From CALCKU01 sp964607445 (lineage in GTDB: Bacteria > Pseudomonadota > Alphaproteobacteria > Caulobacterales > Maricaulaceae): DNA of 64,000 nt. A model generated the notes under the pieces. The model saw only the letters and a program-made list of their open reading frames with translations. It ran no database searches and was not told where the DNA came from. The position numbers were made by a program, and so were the translations under genes. The stretch lies in the NCBI GenBank assembly GCA_964607445.1, contig CAZSKN010000006.1:37073-101072 (forward strand), in the 5' to 3' direction. Below are positions 26,368 to 35,875 of the stretch, in pieces (within the stretch, counting starts at the first letter, position 1; each line of letters begins with the position of its first letter).

Positions 26368-27906
26368 TTATTTCCTTAATATCGGGGCAAAATCTTCTGA
26401 TATAACGCCGGCTGTCGCTTTCGCCGCTCCAACGACTCCTGGTACACCCGCTCCAGGATGCGTACCCGCGCCGACAATATACATATTATCGATAACATCA
26501 TCGCGGTTGTGAGGCCTGAACCAAGCGGATTGAGTTAAGACAGGTTCAACAGAAAATGCACTCCCTAAATGTGAATTCATTTCATCTCTGAAACCAAATG
26601 GGGTCAGCGTTTTAAGCACAGTCAAATCCCGGTTTAAATTCGGAATGGCATGAGCCTCCAAATAATCCAAAATCTTTTTCGTATATTTCGGCCCTACATC
26701 ATTCCAGTCAATATCAGCATGCCCTAAATGTGGCACAGGTGACAAAACATAATAAGAAGAGCACCCTTCAGGTGCCATAGTTTTATCAGTCACACACGGC
26801 GCATGCAGATAAAGTGAAAAATCATCGGGTAACTTTTTACCTTTGCCAAAAATTTCAGCAATCAGGTTCTTATAGCGCTTCCCGAGCAGAATAATATGGT
26901 GTTTCATATCAGGATGTTCGGCTTTAAGACCAAAATATATAACAAAAAGCGACATGGAATGGGACTTCTTTTTTAATGCAGCCCCATAGCTTTTACCGCG
27001 TCTATGCCCACGTAAGAGCTTTGAATAGGTATGTACAACATCGGCGTTTGAACAAATGATATCGGCCATGCCCATCCAACCGTCTTTGGACGTGACCCCC
27101 GTCACTTTATCGCCATCAGTATGAATGTCCGTAATATCGGTTTCTAGCCGTAATTCACCGCCTATATCCTGAAATAATCTAACCAAACCTTGCACAAGTG
27201 CGCCAGTCCCCCCCTTGGCAAACCAGACCCCACCTTTACGTTCCAATGCATGAATAAGTGCATAAATAGAGCTGGTTTTAAAAGGGTTTCCGCCCACGAG
27301 AAGAGATTGGAATGACAAAAGCTGACGTACTTTTTCATCTTTAACGAATTTGGATACCATTGCATATACGCTTTTATCCGCACGAAGCTTTATTAATTGC
27401 GGGGCCGCCGCAAACATTTGACGCATTTTTAAAAAAGCCGTCGTACCCAGCTTCTCATATCCCTCTCGGTAAAGCTCATTAGAATAGGCCAAAAACTTAT
27501 GATAGCCTTTGACGTCTTCAGGATTACGCGCGGCAATCTGTTTTTCTAAAAAATCAGTATCATTATTATAATCAAAGACATCTCCATCTTCCCACTGTAG
27601 TCGGTAAAACGGATCCACCGGCAGGAGTTTAACATAATCCTCCATCTTGCGCCCAGCGATGGCAAACAATTGATCGAGGCAATCCGGGTCCGTGATAACG
27701 GTGGGGCCACCGTCAAATTTATACCCCGCCTCTTCATACACATAAGCCCGCCCGCCCGGCTTGTCTCGATTATCAACCAAAGTTGTCTGAAACCCCATAA
27801 CTTGCAATCGGATAGCCAAGGCGATTCCGCCAAAGCCGGCTCCGATGACAATCGCTGTCGGGCGGGATTCCGTCTTTGCAGCCCCGGTAGCAAGGTGAAC
27901 AGTCAT
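26368..27906 (-). CDS. crtI: Phytoene desaturase (lycopene-forming)
   Basis: A 512-residue FAD enzyme. The N-terminal dinucleotide fold is IVIGAGFGGIALAIRL (about 19-35), and the C-terminal CrtI motif is YIVGAGTHPGAGVPGVV with a preceding SAWFRPHNRDD. It converts phytoene to lycopene in four desaturations. It binds the membrane surface. The start follows crtY by 2 bases, so crtY-crtI-orf62-crtB is one operon. The length is that of CrtI rather than of CrtN or CrtD relatives, which are possible but unlikely here. Confidence 0.93.
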   Translation of the reverse strand: MTVHLATGAAKTESRPTAIVIGAGFGGIALAIRLQVMGFQTTLVDNRDKPGGRAYVYEEAGYKFDGGPTVITDPDCLDQLFAIAGRKMEDYVKLLPVDPFYRLQWEDGDVFDYNNDTDFLEKQIAARNPEDVKGYHKFLAYSNELYREGYEKLGTTAFLKMRQMFAAAPQLIKLRADKSVYAMVSKFVKDEKVRQLLSFQSLLVGGNPFKTSSIYALIHALERKGGVWFAKGGTGALVQGLVRLFQDIGGELRLETDITDIHTDGDKVTGVTSKDGWMGMADIICSNADVVHTYSKLLRGHRRGKSYGAALKKKSHSMSLFVIYFGLKAEHPDMKHHIILLGKRYKNLIAEIFGKGKKLPDDFSLYLHAPCVTDKTMAPEGCSSYYVLSPVPHLGHADIDWNDVGPKYTKKILDYLEAHAIPNLNRDLTVLKTLTPFGFRDEMNSHLGSAFSVEPVLTQSAWFRPHNRDDVIDNMYIVGAGTHPGAGVPGVVGAAKATAGVISEDFAPILRK

Positions 27907-27908
27907 AT

Positions 27909-29084
27909 CTATGGCTTTCGTTTCGTCTTATCTTTCGGCATATACTCACGGTTCCTAAAGGCTTTTTCACTGAAATTATACAGAGCTTTTGTCACAGGGA
28001 CCGGCGGTTTTCCGATTAAAATACGCAACTTGTCAAAAATTGTAAATTGTCCCGCGTAAAACCTTTCTATGAGGGGGCGCTTTAATCCATAGAAGCGTTG
28101 CAAGACAGTATAACGCATTTCAGGTTTCGCGGCCCGAAATAACATCCGATTTAATAAACGTAAAAAGCGCTCTCGCCGATAATGCTGTCCTTGAAGGATT
28201 GAAATATTGACCAAAGGGTTATTGGCGATAATGTCTGCAATCCTTAAAGCGTTTGGGAAACTATATCCTGTTACGGCATGGTAAAAGCCACCACCAATTC
28301 CGATGGCCGACCCAGAGTATGCGCCTGCTTTTGCCGCTAAAGTAATCGGCAACACGCCTTTTTCCCGTCGTAAAACGTCATATTGCGTCAATGCCAGCCG
28401 GTCCATGATATAGTCCTTTATGCGCGCATCGATTTCTTGACTATGAAGTTCACCTTCGTCCGTATAATAGGTATCTTCGACAAGCATTTCAGTCTCAGTA
28501 TAAGGCAGGCAATAAACGAAACGATATCCCCCAATCTGCGGAACTGTCGCATCCATAATAATTGGATTTTCAAGACCATGCGGCGTGGCCGTTTTAATGA
28601 CATGTCCAACAAATTTTTGATAACCCAGGCACACATTCTCGTTGGCTTGAAACCCGCGGGCATCCAATATAGTTGCCGCCGAGACTTGCTCACCGCTTTC
28701 TAAAATTACATACTCCGGCCCGATCTCTAATACCGACGTCTCTAACCGTAGCTGCAAGCGACCACTGCGAATATGAGGCTCTATGCAGGCGCGCAAACTG
28801 TCACTATTGCCTGTGCAATAAGGAATGTCGAGTGTGCGGCTATGTTTCGGAAACTTCACATCATAGCGCGCCCATTGATAGGCGATGAAAGGTTGTATCC
28901 AGTCTCGTAATTCTGGTGCGATATCCGTGAGATTAAAAGACCATGTGTGATCACCTGCCATCCTGTCTGTGGCTTCGAGTATAAGCACACGCAATTGCGG
29001 GTTTACGTCCAAGCAACGCCACGCTGTCAGCAAACCTGAAAGCCCAGCGCCAACAATAATTATATCTATTTTCTGCTCTGCCAC
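27909..29084 (-). CDS. crtY: Lycopene beta-cyclase
   Basis: A 391-residue flavoprotein of the CrtY/CrtL type. The FAD-binding loop is IIIVGAGLSGLLTAW (about 8-22); HTWSFN and GGGFYHAVTGYSFPNALR are typical cyclase motifs. It turns lycopene ends into beta-ionone rings, giving beta-carotene for CrtW and CrtZ. The start codon is GTG and no strong ribosome site is seen. It is the first gene of the reverse carotenoid operon and lies divergent from the amidohydrolase gene, so the 81 bases between them hold its promoter. Confidence 0.92.
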   Translation of the reverse strand: MAEQKIDIIIVGAGLSGLLTAWRCLDVNPQLRVLILEATDRMAGDHTWSFNLTDIAPELRDWIQPFIAYQWARYDVKFPKHSRTLDIPYCTGNSDSLRACIEPHIRSGRLQLRLETSVLEIGPEYVILESGEQVSAATILDARGFQANENVCLGYQKFVGHVIKTATPHGLENPIIMDATVPQIGGYRFVYCLPYTETEMLVEDTYYTDEGELHSQEIDARIKDYIMDRLALTQYDVLRREKGVLPITLAAKAGAYSGSAIGIGGGFYHAVTGYSFPNALRIADIIANNPLVNISILQGQHYRRERFLRLLNRMLFRAAKPEMRYTVLQRFYGLKRPLIERFYAGQFTIFDKLRILIGKPPVPVTKALYNFSEKAFRNREYMPKDKTKRKP

Positions 29085-29165
29085 GCTTTACATAAACCTT
29101 TTAGGAGAATCTCTTTTGGTTTTCCGCTAATCTGTGTTTTATGGACATAAAATAAAATTTCGGAG

Positions 29166-30458
29166 ATGACCATGCGCAAAATTGCTCTTTCCTGCCTTCT
29201 TTTAACATTGCTGCCAATGACCTCTTTGGCTCAAGTTACGGTCATACATGCAGGTAAAATGATTGATACGGAACGTGGTCGGGTGCTGTCTGACCGTTTC
29301 ATTGTCATTGACGGGACCAAAATTGTCAAAATTGGATCTGCATCTGAAATCGCCGATATAGATGAACCCGATCACTTTATTGATCTCTCGGATATGACTG
29401 TATTACCCGGTCTATCTGATTCACATGTGCATCTTACCAGCGATGCCCACACCCATGGCTATAAGCGTCTAACCGTATCTGTTTCACGCGCGGCCATTAC
29501 AGGCGTAAGAAATGCGAAACGTACTTTGCTTGCCGGTTTTACGACCGTCAGGAATTTAGGCGCGCCCGCCTTTGCGGATGTAGCCTTAATGGAGGCTATT
29601 GATGCGGGGGACGTTCCCGGTCCACGGATCATTCCGGCTAGTCGTTCATTAGGAATCACAGGGGGGCATTGTGATTCTAATCTCCTTCCCGCAGATTTCA
29701 AAGATATTGCAGGTGGTGTTGCGGATGGCCCATGGGCGGTAAGACAAAAGGTACGTGAGAACAAAAAATACGGCGCCAAGGTCATAAAATTTTGCGCGAC
29801 GGGCGGCGTTTTATCAAAAGGTACAAAAGTCGGAGCGCAGCAATATAGTTTTGAAGAAATGAAAGCGATTGTTGATGAGGCTCATCTTTTAGGGCTAAAG
29901 GTTGCGGCCCATGCCCATGGTAAAGAGGGCATTAATACGGCTATTAAAGCCGGCGTGGATTCGGTTGAACATTCAAGCTTTATATCCGACGAGGGAATCG
30001 CCAAAGCGAAAAAACGCGGTACATATTTGTCTATGGATATTTTCAACTCGGATTATATTTTATCCGAAGGTAAAAAAGCAGGTATTTTAGAAGAATCTCT
30101 CGCGAAAGAACGTATCGTCGGTAAAAGGCAAAGAGAAAGCTTTCAACGCGCTGTAAAAGCCGGGGCCAAAATGGCCTTCGGATCTGATGCTGGCGTATAT
30201 CCTCACGGACAAAACGGTCAACAATTTGCATATATGGTTAAATGGGGGATGTCCCCCCTTCAAGCTATTCAGGCAGCGACGCTTGGTAACGCGGAATTAT
30301 TCGGACTCTCTGATAAAATAGGCTCTATCACGGTGAACAAATTCGCGGATATTATTGCTGTAGATGGTAACCCACTTCAAGATATCAAAGAACTGGAGAC
30401 TATTGATTTCATCATGAAAAACGGAATTGTGTATAAAAACAAAACGCTAAAACCTTAA
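29166..30458 (+). CDS. Secreted amidohydrolase (prolidase/imidazolonepropionase-like)
   Basis: A 430-residue exported metal hydrolase. A signal peptide ends near residue 22 (TSLA-Q). The metal-binding motifs are SDSHVHL, VIKFCATGGV (the K is the likely carboxylated lysine), VAAHAHG, SVEHSSF and the last Asp in FGSDAGVYPHG. This is the amidohydrolase-1 group with many periplasmic Xaa-Pro and acyl-lysine dipeptidases in marine and Caulobacter-like bacteria. The exact substrate is unknown. The ATG at 29172 is an equally good start. It stands alone, divergent from crtY, and is followed by a 340-base AT-rich gap. Confidence 0.85.
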   Translation: MTMRKIALSCLLLTLLPMTSLAQVTVIHAGKMIDTERGRVLSDRFIVIDGTKIVKIGSASEIADIDEPDHFIDLSDMTVLPGLSDSHVHLTSDAHTHGYKRLTVSVSRAAITGVRNAKRTLLAGFTTVRNLGAPAFADVALMEAIDAGDVPGPRIIPASRSLGITGGHCDSNLLPADFKDIAGGVADGPWAVRQKVRENKKYGAKVIKFCATGGVLSKGTKVGAQQYSFEEMKAIVDEAHLLGLKVAAHAHGKEGINTAIKAGVDSVEHSSFISDEGIAKAKKRGTYLSMDIFNSDYILSEGKKAGILEESLAKERIVGKRQRESFQRAVKAGAKMAFGSDAGVYPHGQNGQQFAYMVKWGMSPLQAIQAATLGNAELFGLSDKIGSITVNKFADIIAVDGNPLQDIKELETIDFIMKNGIVYKNKTLKP

Positions 30459-30798
30459 TTCGTGAGGCTTAAACATATTCCACACCCGTATATAATAACG
30501 TCAAATTTCAATATTTTTTAGAATCAAATACTAAGAATTCAACTCCCCCCTATCTTTATCTCAATACAACCCACAACCTGATAGTGCATTACAGTTTTTA
30601 CATAAATTTTTTACTACTAAAGATATAAATCAACTTGTTTATGTGTAAAAATATATAATTAGTCATACACTTATTAACCTCTTTATTGCATATAGTAATT
30701 TCCTATCTTTGATAGGTGGACAGGTGTTGAGGTTGCCCCACATCAACCACATCATCTGTCTATTAAAATCTCACACATCAATCAAATGCGCATAGCTA
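30459..30798. other. AT-rich intergenic region without genes
   Basis: This 340-base space separates the convergent amidohydrolase and ccmE genes. It is very AT-rich and holds no ORF worth calling and no strong terminator. The only GC-richer part (about 30711-30760) has a short weak GGTTG/CAACC inverted repeat, not convincing as a hairpin. I see no tRNA or known RNA. Confidence 0.6.
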
Positions 30799-31212
30799 CT
30801 ATGTTTTTGGGCGGTAGTTTTCATCGTGTTTGGCTAAAACGTCGCTGGCGATTAAAACGCCGTTGGATTGTAAGGAGCCAGTAATCACCACGCCTTGTCC
30901 TTCACGAAATAAATCTGGCAAAATACCTTCAAACTGAACCGATAATACGCCCGATAATGACGGTTCGAAGTCTTTAACGTCAAAAGACACTTTCAACCCC
31001 TCTCCCTTTACAATCGACCTTTCTGCGACAAGACCTCCGATCCGAATCTCGTCTGATCCAGCAATAAACCCCTCAGCCATCACCTCACTGGGGTCATAAA
31101 AAAACTGGGTATTGTCGCGCAAAGCCGACATAAGCAGTCCCGCGCCTGCGACTAATGCTACGGCACCGATAGTGATTGCGATTAAACGTTTATTTTGATG
31201 TGGAGGTCGCAT
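30799..31212 (-). CDS. ccmE: Cytochrome c maturation haem chaperone
   Basis: A 137-residue protein: one N-terminal membrane helix (about 10-30), then a periplasmic OB-fold with NTQFFYDPSEV, ending in LAKHDENYRP. H129 in that motif is the residue that binds haem covalently. CcmE takes haem from CcmC and the CcmAB complex and gives it to CcmF. It is transcribed away from ccmF, with 102 bases between the start codons, rather than upstream of it in the same operon as in many alphaproteobacteria. The 3' side is the AT-rich gap. Confidence 0.95.
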   Translation of the reverse strand: MRPPHQNKRLIAITIGAVALVAGAGLLMSALRDNTQFFYDPSEVMAEGFIAGSDEIRIGGLVAERSIVKGEGLKVSFDVKDFEPSLSGVLSVQFEGILPDLFREGQGVVITGSLQSNGVLIASDVLAKHDENYRPKT

Positions 31213-31314
31213 ATAATCTATAACGCATTACAACAATATTATGATGTATAGCTCTGGCACGGTATCTTAGTCATGACAAGCCACTAAGATCAAACCGGTA
31301 TAAGGACCGATAAC

Positions 31315-33288
31315 ATGTTTGCATTGCTTGGGTATATTTCTGTCTGGCTCGGGGTCATCGCCAGCTTAGCTATGTTGCTTATAGGGTTCTCACCTCAAAA
31401 ATCTGAAAAACAACATCGACAGTTAAAAACCTTCAGCCTCTTACAATTCGGTTTTCTGATCTTTGGTGCTGCAAGCTTAGTCTTTCTTTTTATCTCATCC
31501 GACTTCAGCATTAAATCCGTTTATGAGCATAGTCATACGGCAAAGCCTCTTTTTTATAAAATAGCTGGAAGCTGGGGTAATCATGAGGGGTCCATCTTAT
31601 TATGGGCAGTAATATCGGCGGGGTATATTCATGCATTTGCGCATAATTTCTTACACCGGGTGCCTCCCTTATTCTACCAAAGAGCATTAGGGTTTTTGGG
31701 TGGAGTCAGCCTCGGGTTAAATATCTTTGTTGCAACACTTTCCAACCCATTTGCAAAAATGCCCCAGCCATTTCCCCTAGAAGGTCAAGGCCTAAACCCC
31801 CTTCTCCAAGATGTTGGATTGGCTATACATCCCCCCGTCCTTTATATGGGATATGTTGGTATGGTCATACCTTACGGACTAGCAATGGCGGCACTTTTTA
31901 CACAAATGCCCGCAAGGAAATGGGCTGTAATAGTCAAACCTTGGGTATATATTGCTCTAGGATTTCTCACAATTGGCATAATTTTAGGTTCTTGGTGGGC
32001 ATATAGAGAACTCGGCTGGGGCGGATGGTGGTTCTGGGATCCTGTTGAGAATGCAAGTGTACTCCCATGGCTTATCGGGCTGGCATTAGCCCACTCGGTT
32101 ATGACCTTGTCCACGCGTGGCGGGTTAGGAAACTGGAGCCTGACCTTAGCTATATTGGCCTTTGGATCTGCTTTGCTGGGTACATTTCTTGTACGCTCAG
32201 GCTCCCTTGTCTCGGTGCATGCCTTTGCGGCCGACCCGGGGCGAGGCATTGCAATTCTCCTATATTTCACATTTCTCGTCGGCGCGGGCCTTGGACTGAT
32301 CATGCTTAAAGCCCCGGACACACACCCACCAAATTACAATCTATTTAGTCGGGACGGCGCCATGCTCTCGCATAATCTTTTTATAATCGCGATTGCATTT
32401 ACTATCTTCCTTGGCACGGCTTATCCTCCCATTATTCAAGCACTCAACATGGCGCCTTTGGCCGTAGGTGCACCGTTTTATCATGCGACAGTTGTACCAC
32501 TTATGGTTATAGCCCTTGTTTTCATGGCCTTCGGGCCTGAAATTCCTTGGAAAAAGGCAAAACTCAAACCTTTACTTAAAAACAGCCTTATACCTTTAGG
32601 CCTTGCCCTTTTGTCAGCGCTTGGGGTCGGCTTATTGACAGCATCGGCCTTAGGGGTCTGCGCCGTAGGCCTTTCTGTTTTCATTATAATGCTCTCGCAA
32701 CGGACGGCGCGCCGTTCCGCACACTTACAGCCTAGATCACGTCTACCCATGGCCATCTCCCATTTGGGCATAGGCATATTTGTGCTTGCGGCCACACTAA
32801 CCACAGTTTTCACCATAGAGGCGGACCGTCCATTGACTCCGGGCCAATCCTTCACTGTCAAGGACTACACTTTGGACTTTAAAACTATTACCGAAAGTCG
32901 TGGACAGAATTATATATCGGCATTTGGAGCGGTTGAGGTCAAGAAAAATGGTACGCTTATCACGACATTGAACCCTGAATACAGATTTTACCCGGCGCGA
33001 AATACCCCCACATCAGAAGCTGACATTCAAAGCAACATATTCAGAGATTTACGCCTGTCTATGAACCTCGTAGATCGACAAGATGGAGACAGCCTCTTAT
33101 GGGCGATGCGGTTCCATATGCGTCCAGCTATGCTTTGGCTATGGATAAGCACCTTAATCACGGCATTAGGGTTGTTTCTGGCTGCCAGATTAGCTTGGCA
33201 AGAGACAAAAAAACATGTCCCGTCTTTGACGTCAACGCCCTCACCACCGAATGTAACTCTCCAAAGTGAAATAGAGGCGCAAACATGA
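31315..33288 (+). CDS. ccmF: Cytochrome c haem lyase subunit
   Basis: A 657-residue polytopic membrane protein with about 15 helices. The tryptophan-rich haem-handling motif GGWWFWDPVENASVLPW lies near residue 235-250, with GSWGNHEGS upstream and conserved periplasmic histidines. CcmF joins haem from CcmE to apocytochrome c thiols, together with CcmH. It overlaps ccmH by 4 bases (ATGA). The divergent ccmE shares its promoter region. CcmI and CcmG, normal partners, are not in the window. Confidence 0.95.
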   Translation: MFALLGYISVWLGVIASLAMLLIGFSPQKSEKQHRQLKTFSLLQFGFLIFGAASLVFLFISSDFSIKSVYEHSHTAKPLFYKIAGSWGNHEGSILLWAVISAGYIHAFAHNFLHRVPPLFYQRALGFLGGVSLGLNIFVATLSNPFAKMPQPFPLEGQGLNPLLQDVGLAIHPPVLYMGYVGMVIPYGLAMAALFTQMPARKWAVIVKPWVYIALGFLTIGIILGSWWAYRELGWGGWWFWDPVENASVLPWLIGLALAHSVMTLSTRGGLGNWSLTLAILAFGSALLGTFLVRSGSLVSVHAFAADPGRGIAILLYFTFLVGAGLGLIMLKAPDTHPPNYNLFSRDGAMLSHNLFIIAIAFTIFLGTAYPPIIQALNMAPLAVGAPFYHATVVPLMVIALVFMAFGPEIPWKKAKLKPLLKNSLIPLGLALLSALGVGLLTASALGVCAVGLSVFIIMLSQRTARRSAHLQPRSRLPMAISHLGIGIFVLAATLTTVFTIEADRPLTPGQSFTVKDYTLDFKTITESRGQNYISAFGAVEVKKNGTLITTLNPEYRFYPARNTPTSEADIQSNIFRDLRLSMNLVDRQDGDSLLWAMRFHMRPAMLWLWISTLITALGLFLAARLAWQETKKHVPSLTSTPSPPNVTLQSEIEAQT

Positions 33289-33698
33289 TTACGCGCGCCG
33301 TTATATCAGCGATAACTCTAAGCATTTTCATTGTTTTAGAACCCGCAGCTCACGCGCAAACGGCAGATCAAATTGAACGGGCGCAGGCATTGTATAAAGA
33401 AATACGATGTCCGGTTTGTGTCGCCCAATCCATTAGTGAAAGCGATGCTGGATTATCAAAAAACATTCGAGAAAAAATAATCAATGAAATTGTTTCCGGT
33501 AAATCAGATGATGAAATTATCACATCACTCACCACGACTTATGGCGACGACATTCATTTACGCCCTAAAAAAGAAGCGCGCACTCTGGTTTTATGGACCG
33601 CTCCATGGGGCATTATTGTTGTCGGGGCCTTAGCTATTCTAAGCGTTCATAGACGGCGTCGAAAATCCGACATAGATTTAACCGCACCTCCCCAATGA
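33285..33698 (+). CDS. ccmH: Cytochrome c maturation thiol reductant
   Basis: A 137-residue CcmH (CcmL) protein. A signal peptide ends near residue 24 (AHA-Q), and the redox pair is C42-C45 in RCPVCVAQS, where most family members have CPVCQNQ. A C-terminal membrane helix (about 101-121) anchors it. It keeps apocytochrome thiols reduced for haem ligation. It lacks the TPR part of the long E. coli CcmH, so a separate CcmI must be encoded elsewhere. It overlaps ccmF and ccmA by 4 bases each. Confidence 0.93.
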   Translation: MITRAVISAITLSIFIVLEPAAHAQTADQIERAQALYKEIRCPVCVAQSISESDAGLSKNIREKIINEIVSGKSDDEIITSLTTTYGDDIHLRPKKEARTLVLWTAPWGIIVVGALAILSVHRRRRKSDIDLTAPPQ

Positions 33699-34348
33699 CA
33701 CAGTTTCATTCTCTTGCTACAGAATTAGTTATTGACAATGTGTCTATGAAACGCGGACAAAACCTGCTCTTTGCCTCTCTGTCAATGACATTAAAACCCA
33801 GTCAAATAATCTGGGTACAAGGGCCAAATGGCATTGGAAAGTCTTCATTGTTACACCTTGCGGCTGGACTGGCACGGCCAGACCATGGACATGTTAAATG
33901 GACCTCCCAAACCCTATCGGTAAAACCTGCCACCCTCATTGGTTTTCAAGGCCACCAAGATAGTTTAAAACCCCGCCTAACCGCTTGGGAAGAATTACGA
34001 TTCTGGCAAAGAATTGGCAAATTTGAAGGGTCAATAGAATCCATATTAAATCAAGTTGGATTGGCAGGTAAAGCGAATATTAAAATAGGCTCGCTTTCCG
34101 CCGGGCAAAAACGTCGCCTCGCGCTTGCACGTCTTATACTTTCACAAAAACCCATATGGATTATGGATGAGCCATTGGCTGCAATGGATGATCTAGGTAT
34201 CGATATAGTCAACACACTTATTTCAAACCATATCAATAATGGAGGTAGCGCTTTAATCGCGTCTCACCGTCCCGCAGAAAAACTCTCGGATGACACGCGG
34301 ATTTTATCTCTTAAAGTAAGTCCTACATTAGATGGACATATAGCATGA
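33695..34348 (+). CDS. ccmA: Haem-release ABC ATPase
   Basis: A 217-residue ABC ATPase. Walker A is GPNGIGKSS, the signature is LSAGQKRR (Ala for the second Ser/Gly, normal in CcmA) and Walker B is IWIMDEPLAAMD. It works with CcmB and CcmC to release haem-loaded CcmE. The N-terminal 15 residues extend slightly past the usual family start. It overlaps ccmH by 4 bases and precedes ccmB by 22. Context and length distinguish it from the other ABC ATPase in the window. Confidence 0.93.
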   Translation: MTQFHSLATELVIDNVSMKRGQNLLFASLSMTLKPSQIIWVQGPNGIGKSSLLHLAAGLARPDHGHVKWTSQTLSVKPATLIGFQGHQDSLKPRLTAWEELRFWQRIGKFEGSIESILNQVGLAGKANIKIGSLSAGQKRRLALARLILSQKPIWIMDEPLAAMDDLGIDIVNTLISNHINNGGSALIASHRPAEKLSDDTRILSLKVSPTLDGHIA

Positions 34349-34370
34349 TAGGCGCAACAGGGGATAGGCT

Positions 34371-35024
34371 ATGGGCGCGCTAATAGGTCGAGATATAAGC
34401 TTAGCCTTGCGCTCAGCCAGCGATTGGATATTAGGCATAGCCTTTTTTACTTTATTTCTGAGCCTATGCGTTCTGGCAACTGGCACGGGGCAAATACTAA
34501 CATCCCTCGCGCCTGCTTTTATCTGGTTAGCGTTTTTACTAAGCGCACTTTTATCTTTCTCGCATATTTTTACAGCAGATTTTTCTGATGGATCTCTCGC
34601 GCAAATCTATTTGTTCTCACAAGACATGCTGTCAATTACTTTGAGTAAAACTATCGCCTTTGCTATCATAGCCCTAGGCCCACTCTGGGTAAGCTTGCCG
34701 ATTGCAGGGCTTGCCTTTGGCTTGGAAGGCACACAAATAATTGGCCTTATGGCGTCACTTTTGATAGCCGCACCAGCAATATCGGCTTATGGTGTATTTG
34801 CCAGCGCCCTTACAGTTTCACGAGGTAGCGGCGGGTTTTTGATCTTTCTTATAACGGTACCTTTTCTTATCCCTGTCTTTATTTTCGGCATTAGCGCGAC
34901 AGAAGGTTTTGTAAATTCGGGCTTTACAGCGACACCTTTCAAGGCCTTACTGGGATTGAGCCTTATCGCACTTGCAATTGGTCTTCCGGCGGCGACGGCA
35001 GCGTTAAAAACAAATTTTGAGTAA
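34371..35024 (+). CDS. ccmB: Haem ABC transporter permease
   Basis: A 217-residue protein with six predicted membrane helices and the family pattern LIGRDISLALRS at the N-terminus. It forms the CcmAB complex in the inner membrane that drives holo-CcmE release. It starts 22 bases after ccmA and ends 3 bases before ccmC, in the canonical ccmABCD order. The length is typical. Confidence 0.92.
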   Translation: MGALIGRDISLALRSASDWILGIAFFTLFLSLCVLATGTGQILTSLAPAFIWLAFLLSALLSFSHIFTADFSDGSLAQIYLFSQDMLSITLSKTIAFAIIALGPLWVSLPIAGLAFGLEGTQIIGLMASLLIAAPAISAYGVFASALTVSRGSGGFLIFLITVPFLIPVFIFGISATEGFVNSGFTATPFKALLGLSLIALAIGLPAATAALKTNFE

Positions 35025-35027
35025 GTT

Positions 35028-35768
35028 ATGATTAATTACCTCGCTAATCCACATCGGTTTCTTAAGTTTGCACGCATAGCTGCCCCGATATTCGCAATTA
35101 TAGCCCTCATCGCTTTTATCTTGGGTCTTTGGCAAGCCCTAATCGTATCCCCCGCAGATTATCAACAAGGCGACAGTGTCCGTATAATGTATGTCCATGT
35201 ACCAGCCGCATGGACAGCCCTCATGGCGTATACAGCTTTAACGCTTGCGAGTTTTGTAAGTTTTGTTTGGCGTCATCCCCTGGCAGATATAGGAGCCCGG
35301 GCCTTTGCTATTCCGGGCTTGGCGTTTACATTTCTTTGCCTTGTAACGGGGTCGCTGTGGGGTAAGCCGACATGGGGGACATGGTGGGAATGGGATGGCC
35401 GTATGACCTCAGTTTTATTTTTATTTTTCATTTACCTCGCTTATCTTAGCATCGCCACAGTGATAGAAGATAAAAATAAAGCGACACGCTTTGCCGCCAT
35501 TTTAGCTATGGTTGGCTTTATCAATATTCCTATTATCAAATTTTCAGTGGAGTGGTGGAATTCATTACATCAACGCGCGACACTCTCTAATTTAGGCGCG
35601 CCGGGCTTACCTGTCGAAATGCTTACCCCCCTCGGGCTGATGACATTGGCTTATTCGGCACTTTTTGCATGGCTATCTATACGGTTTACGCAAAAGGGCA
35701 TATTACAGGAAATGACGGCGCGCACACGTAGCGTACCAAAGGCAATATCTACATTGGATAATTTATAA
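35028..35768 (+). CDS. ccmC: Haem-handling protein
   Basis: A 246-residue six-helix membrane protein. The WWD motif WGTWWEWDGRMTS lies at about 118-130, with conserved histidines (MYVHVPAAW; WWNSLHQRA) on either side that bind haem. It loads haem onto CcmE. The stop shares its last base with the ccmD start (TAATG), so translation is coupled. Length and motifs leave no real alternative. Confidence 0.95.
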   Translation: MINYLANPHRFLKFARIAAPIFAIIALIAFILGLWQALIVSPADYQQGDSVRIMYVHVPAAWTALMAYTALTLASFVSFVWRHPLADIGARAFAIPGLAFTFLCLVTGSLWGKPTWGTWWEWDGRMTSVLFLFFIYLAYLSIATVIEDKNKATRFAAILAMVGFINIPIIKFSVEWWNSLHQRATLSNLGAPGLPVEMLTPLGLMTLAYSALFAWLSIRFTQKGILQEMTARTRSVPKAISTLDNL

Positions 35769-35875
35769 TGTTCGAATTTGGTAAATATGGCTTTTATATT
35801 TGGATGAGTTATGGCCTTAGCGCAGCGGTTATTTTAACTTTAATCTTCGCAGCCCTAAGCGGTCCAAAAACATGA
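35768..35875 (+). CDS. ccmD: Cytochrome c maturation small membrane protein
   Basis: A 35-residue ORF with one membrane helix: MFEFGKYGFYIWMSYG, then a hydrophobic run to about residue 30. The aromatic GKYGFYIWxSYG opening is the CcmD signature. CcmD helps release holo-CcmE from the CcmABC complex. The ATG overlaps the ccmC stop, and its own stop overlaps the mazG ATG (ATGA). It is short enough that automated callers often miss it. Confidence 0.9.
   Translation: MFEFGKYGFYIWMSYGLSAAVILTLIFAALSGPKT

Noticed and set aside
30459..30798. Possible small RNA or terminator in the AT-rich gap
   Set aside because: Only a 5-bp weak inverted repeat; no T-run or promoter that would support an RNA gene.
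31264..31290. ATCTTAG...CTAAGAT inverted repeat before ccmF
   Set aside because: A 7-bp AT-rich arm pair with a 13-base gap could be an operator but is too weak alone to report as a feature.
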